DNA from: Chromatiaceae bacterium
Lineage (GTDB): Bacteria; Pseudomonadota; Gammaproteobacteria; Chromatiales; Chromatiaceae
Assembly (NCBI GenBank): GCA_024235395.1
Contig: JACKMK010000002.1
Span: 744,001 to 808,000, forward strand
Length of the DNA stretch: 64,000 nucleotides
Direction: 5' to 3'
Below are positions 8,966 to 16,633 of the stretch, piece by piece (position 1 is the first letter of the stretch; every line of letters begins with the position of its first letter). The notes beneath the pieces are model-generated. The model did no database searches and was not told the origin of the DNA. It worked only from the letters and a program-made list of their open reading frames with translations. Position numbers and translations under genes: made by a program.

Positions 8966-8995
8966 GGCCTGAATTTTTCGTAATGAGGTTTGACA

Positions 8996-10396
8996 ATGAC
9001 TCGAAATGACAAGCGGCTGAACCGTCGCAGCTTCATCGGGCGCACTGCGCTCGCGGCCGGACTGCTGCTGACCCTGGGGGGGCTGGGCAACGCCGTGCGG
9101 GCGGCGGTCGGTGAACCGGAGAAGGAAGATCTCAAGTTCGGCTTCATCAAGCTCACCGACATGGCGCCGCTCGCGGTCGCCTATGAAAAGGGCTACTTCG
9201 AGGACGAAGGCCTGTATGTGACGCTCGAGGCGCAGGCCAACTGGAAGGTGCTGCTCGACGGCGTGATCGATGGCCAGCTGGACGGTGCGCACATGCTCGC
9301 CGGTCAGCCACTGGCCGCGACCATCGGCTTCGGCACCAAGGCACACATCGTCACGCCGTTCTCGATGGACCTCAACGGCAACGGGATCACCGTGTCCAAC
9401 GAGGTCTGGGAGCAGATGAAGCCGAACGTGCCGAAGCAGGCCGACGGCAAACCGCAGCACCCCATCAAGGCCGACTATCTGAAGCCGGTGGTCGACAAGT
9501 ACAAGTCCGAAGGCAAGCCCTTCAAGATGGGCATGGTCTTCCCGGTGTCGACCCACAACTACGAACTGCGCTACTGGCTGGCCGCCGGCGGGATCCATCC
9601 AGGTTACTACGCGCCGCACAAGGGCGACATCACCGGCACCCTGAAGGCCGACGCGTTGTTGTCGGTCACGCCGCCGCCGCAGATGCCGGCCACGCTCGAG
9701 GCGGGCACCATCTACGGTTACTGCGTCGGCGAGCCCTGGAACCAGCAGGCGGTGTTCAAGGGTATCGGCGTGCCGGTGATCACCGACTACGAGATCTGGA
9801 AGGACAATCCGGAGAAGGTCTTCGGGATGACCAAGGAGTTCACCGAAAAATATCCCAACACCACGGTACGCGTGGTCAAGGCCCTGCTGCGCGCCGCCAA
9901 GTGGCTGGATGCCAACGACAACGGCAACCGTCCCGAGGCAGTGAAGATCCTTTCGCAGTCGAACTACGTCGGCGCCGACTACGAGGTCATCGCCAACTCG
10001 ATGACCGGCACCTTCGAGTACGAGAAGGGCGACAAACGTGCGGTGCCGGATTTCAACGTGTTCTTCCGCTACAACGCGACCTACCCGTATTTCTCGGACG
10101 CGGTCTGGTACCTGACCCAGATGCGCCGCTGGGGCCAGATCGCCGAGCCCAAGGCCGACGGATGGTACGACGAGGTCGCCAAGTCGGTGTATCGCCCCGA
10201 CATCTATCGCAAGGCCGCCGAGGAACTGATCGCCGAGGGCAAGATGACCACGGAGGAGTTTCCGGATTTCGCGAACGAGTCCGGTTACCGGGCACCGCAG
10301 ACAGAGTTCATCGACGGCATCACGTTCGACGGCACCAAGCCCAACGATTATCTGAAGGCGTTCGCGATCGGGCTCAAGGGCGACGAAACCCTTTGA
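8996..10396 (+). CDS. nrtA: Nitrate ABC transporter substrate-binding protein NrtA
   Basis: A 466-residue periplasmic nitrate/nitrite-binding protein of the CmpA/NrtA family. ATG 8996 is chosen because GAGG lies 7 nt upstream; a TTG at 8990 overlaps that spacing. The signal is of Tat type (LNRRSFIGRTALAAGLLLTL). The family N terminus KFGFIKLTDMAPLAVAYEKG and the blocks WKVLLDGVIDGQLDGAHMLAGQPL and GYCVGEPWNQQAVFKGIG are clear. It is the first gene of the nitrate operon, directly behind the leader terminator, and delivers nitrate to NrtB/NrtC. Confidence 0.95.
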   Translation: MTRNDKRLNRRSFIGRTALAAGLLLTLGGLGNAVRAAVGEPEKEDLKFGFIKLTDMAPLAVAYEKGYFEDEGLYVTLEAQANWKVLLDGVIDGQLDGAHMLAGQPLAATIGFGTKAHIVTPFSMDLNGNGITVSNEVWEQMKPNVPKQADGKPQHPIKADYLKPVVDKYKSEGKPFKMGMVFPVSTHNYELRYWLAAGGIHPGYYAPHKGDITGTLKADALLSVTPPPQMPATLEAGTIYGYCVGEPWNQQAVFKGIGVPVITDYEIWKDNPEKVFGMTKEFTEKYPNTTVRVVKALLRAAKWLDANDNGNRPEAVKILSQSNYVGADYEVIANSMTGTFEYEKGDKRAVPDFNVFFRYNATYPYFSDAVWYLTQMRRWGQIAEPKADGWYDEVAKSVYRPDIYRKAAEELIAEGKMTTEEFPDFANESGYRAPQTEFIDGITFDGTKPNDYLKAFAIGLKGDETL

Positions 10397-10467
10397 CCGA
10401 TGCCGCGGGACCGGGCCTGTGCCCGTCCCGCGACGCTACTGGATAGCAAACCAACGAGGAGCACACG

Positions 10468-11499
10468 ATGATCAGTGCAATCCGTGATCGCAGGACCTTC
10501 GGGCTTGGCGCATTGGACCGCGTACTCGACTTTCTCGCCGGCGACGGCCTGACCAGGCTGAGCGGCAGCCTGGTGCGCAACGTGCTGGTGCCGCTCGCGG
10601 CCATCCTGGTCTTCCTGCTGTTGTGGACCGCGGGTGCCAAGCAGGTGCAGACATCGCTTGGCGAGTTGCCAGGGCCTTCGCAGGTGTGGGAGCAGAGCAC
10701 CGCGTTGTATGGCGAGCACCGCGCTGAGCGCGAACGTGAAACGGCGTTCTATGACCGTATGCAAGAGCGGATCGACAAGGCGATCGCCGCCGGCAAGTCG
10801 GACGAACGGATCGACAAGCTACGTGACCGCAAGTACACGGGCAAGGCGACCTTCATCGACCAGATCTTCACCAGCCTGTGGACCGTGATGACCGGGTTCC
10901 TGCTGGCGTCGCTGATCGCGATCCCAATCGGCATCGTGATCGGCATGAGTCAGACGCTCTACCAGGCGTTCAACCCGATCATCCAGGTGTTCAAGCCCGT
11001 CTCTCCGCTCGCCTGGCTGCCACTGGTCACGATGGTCGTCTCGGCGGTGTACGTCAGCAGCGATCCCTGGTTCGAGAAATCATTTCTGAACTCGGCGATC
11101 ACGGTCACGCTGTGCTGCCTGTGGCCGACCATCATCAACACCGCGGTGGGCGTGTCCGGCGTGAGCAAGGACCTGATCAACGTCAGCCGGGTGCTCAAAC
11201 TCAACTGGTTCACGAAGACCACCAAGATCGTCCTGCCGTCGGCGATCCCGATGATGTTCACCGGTCTGCGCCTGTCGCTGAGCATCGGCTGGATGGTGCT
11301 GATCGCTGCCGAGATGCTGGCGCAGAACCCGGGGCTTGGAAAGTTCGTCTGGGACGAGTTTCAGAACGGCAGCTCGAACTCGCTGGCACGCATCATGGTC
11401 GCGGTGATCGTCATCGGGATCATCGGCTTCCTGCTGGACCGCGGCATGTTGATCCTGCAACGCACGGTGAACTGGGACAAGAGCGCAGTGCTCCGCTGA
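10468..11499 (+). CDS. nrtB: Nitrate ABC transporter permease NrtB
   Basis: A 343-residue inner-membrane permease of the BPD_transp_1 family. The first membrane segment is LVPLAAILVFLLLWTAG, and the EAA-type loop is VLKLNWFTKTTKIVLPSAIPMMFTGLRLSL. A charged, probably helical insert of about 45 residues (ERERETAFYDRMQERIDKA and following) separates the first membrane segment from the permease core, making the protein longer than many NrtB proteins. It lies between nrtA and nrtC with short gaps and has the ribosome site ACGAGGAG before its ATG. It forms the nitrate channel. Confidence 0.94.
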   Translation: MISAIRDRRTFGLGALDRVLDFLAGDGLTRLSGSLVRNVLVPLAAILVFLLLWTAGAKQVQTSLGELPGPSQVWEQSTALYGEHRAERERETAFYDRMQERIDKAIAAGKSDERIDKLRDRKYTGKATFIDQIFTSLWTVMTGFLLASLIAIPIGIVIGMSQTLYQAFNPIIQVFKPVSPLAWLPLVTMVVSAVYVSSDPWFEKSFLNSAITVTLCCLWPTIINTAVGVSGVSKDLINVSRVLKLNWFTKTTKIVLPSAIPMMFTGLRLSLSIGWMVLIAAEMLAQNPGLGKFVWDEFQNGSSNSLARIMVAVIVIGIIGFLLDRGMLILQRTVNWDKSAVLR

Positions 11500-11542
11500 A
11501 GCAGGCGCGCCTTCGGATTTCGCAACAGGTTTAGGAAGCGTC

Positions 11543-13696
11543 ATGAGTAGTTATCTGAATATCGATTACGTGAGTATCACCTTTCCGACCGACAACGGGC
11601 CGCTGAACGTCCTGAAGGACATCAGCCTCAAGGTCGAGCAGGGTGAGTTCATAACGCTGATCGGCCACTCCGGGTGTGGGAAGTCGACCGTGCTCAACAT
11701 CGTCGCCGGCCTGTTGAATGCGACGCAGGGCGGCGTGCTGCTCGAGGAAAGGGAGGTCACTGAGCCCGGGCCCGACCGTGCGGTGGTGTTCCAGAACCAC
11801 TCGCTGCTGCCCTGGCTCAGCGTCTACGACAATGTGCGCCTTGCCGTCGACCAGGTGTTCAAGGGTCGGAAGTCGCGGGCGCAGCGCGACGAGTGGACGC
11901 GTCACAACCTCGAGCTGGTGCACATGTCGCATGCGCTGGACCGCAAGCCGGACGAGATCTCCGGTGGCATGAAGCAGCGCGTCGGGATTGCGCGTGCACT
12001 GGCGATGGAACCGAAGGTACTGCTGATGGACGAGCCGTTCGGTGCGCTGGATTCGCTCACCCGGACGCACATGCAGGACTCCCTGATGGAGATCCAGGCC
12101 CGCCTGAACAACACCGTGATCATGATCACCCACGACGTCGACGAAGCGGTTCTGCTGTCGGACCGGATCGTGATGATGACCAACGGCCCGTCCGCCGAGG
12201 TCGGCCAGGTCCTGAACATCGACCTGCCGCGGCCGCGCGACCGGCTGACACTGGCCGACGACCCGCTGTACAACCACTACCGCGCGGAGGTGCTGCGGTT
12301 CCTGCACGAGCGCCATCAGAACCCGGAGAAGGCGCACGAGGCTGCCGTTTCGGCACCACCCGCGAACGTGGTTGAGCTGCCGCGTTCGCCGGGCCGCCGC
12401 AGTGGCCGCTTGCTGGAAAAGACCCGGCTGAGCATCGGTTTCGTCCCGCTGACCGACTGCGCACCCCTGGCAATCGCGCAGGAGAAGGGATTCTTCGCCC
12501 GTCACGGACTGGACGTGACGCTGTCACGCGAGTCGTCGTGGTCGAACATCCGCGACAAGGTATCGACCGGCATTCTCGACGGTGCGCAGATGCTCGCGGC
12601 GATGCCGCTCGCCAGCGTACTGCCGAGTTCGCGCTCGCAACCGATGGTCACGGCGCTCAGCCTGGACCTGAACGGCAATGCGATCACCGTTTCGAAGGAG
12701 CTCTACGGGCGCATGCTCGGCACCGGCGTGGACGGCCTCGACACGCCGCAGGGATCGGCGCAGGCATTGCGCCGGGTTATCGAGGATGACTTGCGACAGG
12801 GCCGCAGGAAGCTGTCGTTCGCGATGGTGTTTCCGGACTCCTCGCACAACTACCTGCTGCGTTACTGGATGGCGAGTGCCGGTATCGACCCGGACCGTGA
12901 CCTGGACCTGGTCGTCGTGCCGCCACCGCAGATGAGCAACTACCTGCGCGCCGGCCTGTTGTCCGGCTACTGCGTCGGGGAGCCGTGGAACACCCTGGCG
13001 GTCAGCGAGGGGCTCGGGCATACGCTGGTGACCAGCTACGACATCTGGAACAACCATCCCGAGAAGGTGTTCGGGGTGACGCGTATCTGGGCGGATACCA
13101 ATCCGAACACCCACGTCGCGGTCGTCGAGGCCCTGCTCGAGGCGTGCCAGTGGCTGGACGAACCTCATAACCGCGTCGAGGCAGCGCAGATCCTCAGCCA
13201 GGGGCGCTATGTGAACGCCCCGGTCGACGTGCTGGAGAAGTCGCTCGCCGGGCATCTGCAGTACAGCGCCGGCGAGGCAGTGCGCAAGGTCGAGGATTTC
13301 AATGTCTTTCACCGCTACCTGGCGAACTTTCCCTGGCGTTCACACGCGGTGTGGTTCCTCAGCCAGATGGTGCGCTGGGGACATGTCACGCCGGAGATCA
13401 ACATCGAAAACATCACGCGCGCGGTGTATCGCCCCGCGGTCTACCGACAGGCGGCGGCAGCGCTGGGTCTGCCGGCCAGTGAGCACGACTGCAAGATCGA
13501 GGGCGAACACGAAGCGCCATGGCAGATGGCGGTGAGCGAACGCAACGTGCTGATCGGCCCGGATCGATTCATGGACGCGCGTCGTTTCGATGCGACCCGG
13601 GTACGCGATTACATCGCGTCGTTCGCGGCGGTCGCGTCGCTGAGTGAACGTCAGGCCGCGGACGAGTTGCAGCAGGCGCAGGCGTCCATCGGCTGA
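11543..13696 (+). CDS. nrtC: Nitrate transporter ATPase fused to NrtA-like regulatory domain (NrtC)
   Basis: 717 residues in two parts. Residues 1-255 are an ABC ATPase: Walker A GHSGCGKST, signature SGGMKQRVGIARALAM, Walker B VLLMDEPFGALD, and switch His in MITHDVDEA. From about 290 to the end it resembles the NrtA-binding protein (LSIGFVPLTDCAPLAIAQEKG, GYCVGEPWNTLAVSEGLG) but lacks a signal peptide. This is the NrtC architecture, in which the cytoplasmic domain senses nitrate or nitrite and restrains uptake. No separate NrtD ATPase is present, so NrtC may work as a homodimer here. Confidence 0.94.
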   Translation: MSSYLNIDYVSITFPTDNGPLNVLKDISLKVEQGEFITLIGHSGCGKSTVLNIVAGLLNATQGGVLLEEREVTEPGPDRAVVFQNHSLLPWLSVYDNVRLAVDQVFKGRKSRAQRDEWTRHNLELVHMSHALDRKPDEISGGMKQRVGIARALAMEPKVLLMDEPFGALDSLTRTHMQDSLMEIQARLNNTVIMITHDVDEAVLLSDRIVMMTNGPSAEVGQVLNIDLPRPRDRLTLADDPLYNHYRAEVLRFLHERHQNPEKAHEAAVSAPPANVVELPRSPGRRSGRLLEKTRLSIGFVPLTDCAPLAIAQEKGFFARHGLDVTLSRESSWSNIRDKVSTGILDGAQMLAAMPLASVLPSSRSQPMVTALSLDLNGNAITVSKELYGRMLGTGVDGLDTPQGSAQALRRVIEDDLRQGRRKLSFAMVFPDSSHNYLLRYWMASAGIDPDRDLDLVVVPPPQMSNYLRAGLLSGYCVGEPWNTLAVSEGLGHTLVTSYDIWNNHPEKVFGVTRIWADTNPNTHVAVVEALLEACQWLDEPHNRVEAAQILSQGRYVNAPVDVLEKSLAGHLQYSAGEAVRKVEDFNVFHRYLANFPWRSHAVWFLSQMVRWGHVTPEINIENITRAVYRPAVYRQAAAALGLPASEHDCKIEGEHEAPWQMAVSERNVLIGPDRFMDARRFDATRVRDYIASFAAVASLSERQAADELQQAQASIG

Positions 13697-13753
13697 TCGG
13701 GCAGCGGGAATCAACGACCGCCGATCGCAGGCGGGAAGGACAGGATACAGGAT

Positions 13754-16195
13754 ATGAAACAGAGACTGGTGGTCATCGGCAACGGCATGGCGGGCATCCG
13801 CGCCGTCGAAGAACTGCTCAAACTCGAACCGGAGTTGTACGAGATCACGGTGTTTGGCAGCGAGCCACACCCCAACTACAACCGCATCATGCTGTCGCCG
13901 GTGCTGGCCGGTGACAAAGAGGTGAATGACATCATCCTCAATCCGCTTGACTGGTACCGTGACCACGGCATCACCCTGCATAGCGGTTCAGAGGTGACGG
14001 GAATCGACCGCGTGGGACAGCTGGTGCAGACGCAGGACGGCGTGCAGACACCCTACGATCGCCTGTTGATAGCGACGGGGTCCATGCCGTTCATCATTCC
14101 GGTGCCGGGCGCCGACAAACCGGGCGTGATCGGGTTCCGCGATATCAACGACGTGGAGACCATGCTTCGATACGCCGCCAACGGGGGCAGCGCCGTGGTC
14201 ATCGGCGGTGGCCTGCTCGGGCTCGAGGCCGCCAACGGCCTGCGTACCCGGGGGATGGACGTCACCGTCGTCCATCTGCTCGACAGCCTGATGGAACGTC
14301 AGCTCGACAAGCCCGCGGCGGCGTTGCTCAAGGCCAAGCTAGAGCAGCGCGGACTCGCGTTCCGGATGCAGGCGCAGACCAGCGAGATCCTCGGCGAAGA
14401 CCGCGTGACCGGGGTGCGCTTCGCCGACGGCAGCGAGGTCGCGGCCGACCTGGTCGTGATGGCGGTCGGCATACGACCGAACATCACGCTGGCCAAGGAC
14501 GCCGGCATCCATTGCGAACGCGGCATCGTGGTCAACGATACGATGCAGACCTTCGATCCTAAGATCTATGCGGTCGGCGAGTGCGTGCAGCACCGTGGCG
14601 ACTGCTACGGGCTGGTCGCCCCACTGTTCGAGCAGGCCAAGGTCGCCGCGAACCACCTGGCGAAGATGGGGATCGCGCGTTACGAAGGTTCGGTGACGTC
14701 GACCAAGCTCAAGGTCACCGGCATCGACCTGTTCTCGGCCGGCGAGTTCAACGAAGGCGAGGGCGACGAGACGCTGGTGCTGCAGGACCCCGCACAGGGT
14801 GTCTACAAGAAGCTGGTGATCCGTGACGACAAGGTCAAGGGTGCCGTGCTGTACGGCGACACCCTGGACGGTACCTGGTACTTCACGCTGCTGCGCGAGG
14901 GCACTGACATCTCGGCGTTTCGCAGCACCATCCTGTTCGGCCAGCACGACCTCGGCGATGCCGGCCACGGCGACGCCACGGCCAGCGTGATGGCGCTGCC
15001 GGCCAGCGCCGAGATCTGCGGCTGCAACGGCGTCTGCAAGGGCGACATCGTCGACGCGATCGCGAAGAAGGGCCTGTTCACCCTCGACGAGGTGCGTGCA
15101 CACACCAAGGCGTCGAGTTCGTGCGGTTCCTGTACCGGTCTGGTCGAGGCGATCCTGGCCAGCACCGTCGGTGAGGGTTACGACCAGACACCGAGCAAGA
15201 AAGGGATGTGCGGCTGCACCGAGCACAGCCACGACGACGTGATCGCCGCGATTCGTAACGGTGGTCTGAAGTCGATGCAGGCGGTGCGCCACGCGCTCGA
15301 CTGGAAGAACCCGGACGGCTGCGCGAGTTGCCGGCCGGCACTGAATTATTACCTGCTGGCCAATTGGCCGGGCGAGTACCAGGACGATGCGCAGTCGCGG
15401 TTCATCAACGAGCGCGCCCACGGCAACATCCAGAAAGACGGTACCTATTCGGTCGTTCCCCGCATGTTCGGTGGGCTGTGCACCGCCGACGAACTGCGGG
15501 CGATCGCCGACGTATCCGACAAGTATCGGGTGCCCGAGATGAAGGTCACCGGTGGGCAGCGTATCGACCTGTTCGGAGTGAAGAAGGAAGACCTGCCGGC
15601 GATGTGGGCCGACCTGTCGGCGGCCGGTTTCGTCTCCGGACACGCCTACGGCAAGGCATTGCGTACCGTGAAGACCTGTGCCGGCAAGAACTGGTGCCGG
15701 TTCGGTACCCAGGATTCGACCGGGCTCGGCGTGCAGCTGGAGAAAATGACCTGGGGCTCCTGGATGCCGCACAAGTTCAAGCTCGCGGTGTCGGGATGCC
15801 CGCGCAACTGCGCCGAGGCGACGATCAAGGACTTCGGTGTGGTCTGCGTCGACTCGGGATACGAGCTGCATGTCGGCGGCAATGGCGGGATCAAGGTCCG
15901 GGTCACCGACCTGCTCTGCAAGGTCGAGACCGAGGCGCAGGTGCTCGAATACTGCGCCGCTTTCATTCAGCTGTATCGCGAACAGGCGCACTACCTGGAG
16001 CGTACGGCGCCCTGGGTCGAGCGTGTCGGGCTGAACTACATCAAGCAGCAGGTGCTCGACGATGCGGACAACCGCAAGGCGCTGCAGGAACGTTTCCTCC
16101 ATAGCCAAACCATCGCACAGGTCGATCCCTGGAAGGCACGCGCCGACGGCGAAGCGGCGTACGAGTTCCAGAAGATCCGCGTGACCGCTGCGTAA
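13754..16195 (+). CDS. nirB: Assimilatory nitrite reductase [NAD(P)H], large subunit
   Basis: An 813-residue cytoplasmic enzyme reducing nitrite to ammonium. Domains in order: FAD/NAD(P)H reductase (VVIGNGMAGIRAVEELL near the N terminus, second nucleotide fold AVVIGGGLLGLEAANGL); two BFD-like [2Fe-2S] segments (CGCNGVCKGDIVDA, SSCGSCTGLVEA, then CGCTEHSHDDV, CASCRPALNYY); and a sulfite/nitrite reductase core with siroheme-[4Fe-4S] cysteines (CAGKNWCRFGTQDS, SGCPRNCAEATIKDFGV). Length is standard. It lies between the transporter and nirD in the same operon. Confidence 0.97.
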   Translation: MKQRLVVIGNGMAGIRAVEELLKLEPELYEITVFGSEPHPNYNRIMLSPVLAGDKEVNDIILNPLDWYRDHGITLHSGSEVTGIDRVGQLVQTQDGVQTPYDRLLIATGSMPFIIPVPGADKPGVIGFRDINDVETMLRYAANGGSAVVIGGGLLGLEAANGLRTRGMDVTVVHLLDSLMERQLDKPAAALLKAKLEQRGLAFRMQAQTSEILGEDRVTGVRFADGSEVAADLVVMAVGIRPNITLAKDAGIHCERGIVVNDTMQTFDPKIYAVGECVQHRGDCYGLVAPLFEQAKVAANHLAKMGIARYEGSVTSTKLKVTGIDLFSAGEFNEGEGDETLVLQDPAQGVYKKLVIRDDKVKGAVLYGDTLDGTWYFTLLREGTDISAFRSTILFGQHDLGDAGHGDATASVMALPASAEICGCNGVCKGDIVDAIAKKGLFTLDEVRAHTKASSSCGSCTGLVEAILASTVGEGYDQTPSKKGMCGCTEHSHDDVIAAIRNGGLKSMQAVRHALDWKNPDGCASCRPALNYYLLANWPGEYQDDAQSRFINERAHGNIQKDGTYSVVPRMFGGLCTADELRAIADVSDKYRVPEMKVTGGQRIDLFGVKKEDLPAMWADLSAAGFVSGHAYGKALRTVKTCAGKNWCRFGTQDSTGLGVQLEKMTWGSWMPHKFKLAVSGCPRNCAEATIKDFGVVCVDSGYELHVGGNGGIKVRVTDLLCKVETEAQVLEYCAAFIQLYREQAHYLERTAPWVERVGLNYIKQQVLDDADNRKALQERFLHSQTIAQVDPWKARADGEAAYEFQKIRVTAA

Positions 16196-16252
16196 CCCGA
16201 CAGATGCAAGACCGGCAGATGCGCCGACGTTGATGAATCAGGTGAAAAGACC

Positions 16253-16582
16253 ATGAACAACTGGATAGAAATCGCACCACTGGACGCGATCCCGCGCCTG
16301 GGAAGCCGCGTGATCAAGACCGACACCATGGATGTCGCGGTCTTCCGTACCAGCGACGATCAGGTATTCGCGCTACGCGACGCCTGTCCGCACAAGGGTG
16401 GCCCCCTGTCGCAGGGCATCGTCCACGGCGCCTCGGTGACCTGTCCCCTGCACAACTGGAAGATCGATCTCGCCTCGGGCGAGGCGTTGGGTCCGGACGA
16501 GGGTTGTACCAATGTGTTCGCCACCAAGGTCGAGGGTGGCCGGGTCTACCTCGCGTTGAAGGCCGACGAGGCCGCGGCCTGA
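16253..16582 (+). CDS. nirD: Nitrite reductase small subunit with Rieske centre
   Basis: A 109-residue Rieske-fold subunit that partners NirB. Both metal-binding boxes are intact: CPHKGGPLSQG and CPLHNWKIDL, giving C-x-H and C-x2-H. Some enteric NirD proteins have lost these ligands, so this one probably binds a real [2Fe-2S] cluster (NasE-like). It lies 57 nt after nirB and shares the operon. The start MNNWIEIAPLD follows AGGTGAAAAG. Confidence 0.94.
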   Translation: MNNWIEIAPLDAIPRLGSRVIKTDTMDVAVFRTSDDQVFALRDACPHKGGPLSQGIVHGASVTCPLHNWKIDLASGEALGPDEGCTNVFATKVEGGRVYLALKADEAAA

Positions 16583-16633
16583 TATGCGCGCGCAGGCAGG
16601 GATGTCAGGGATGAGCGCGATCGCTTCGGCCGA

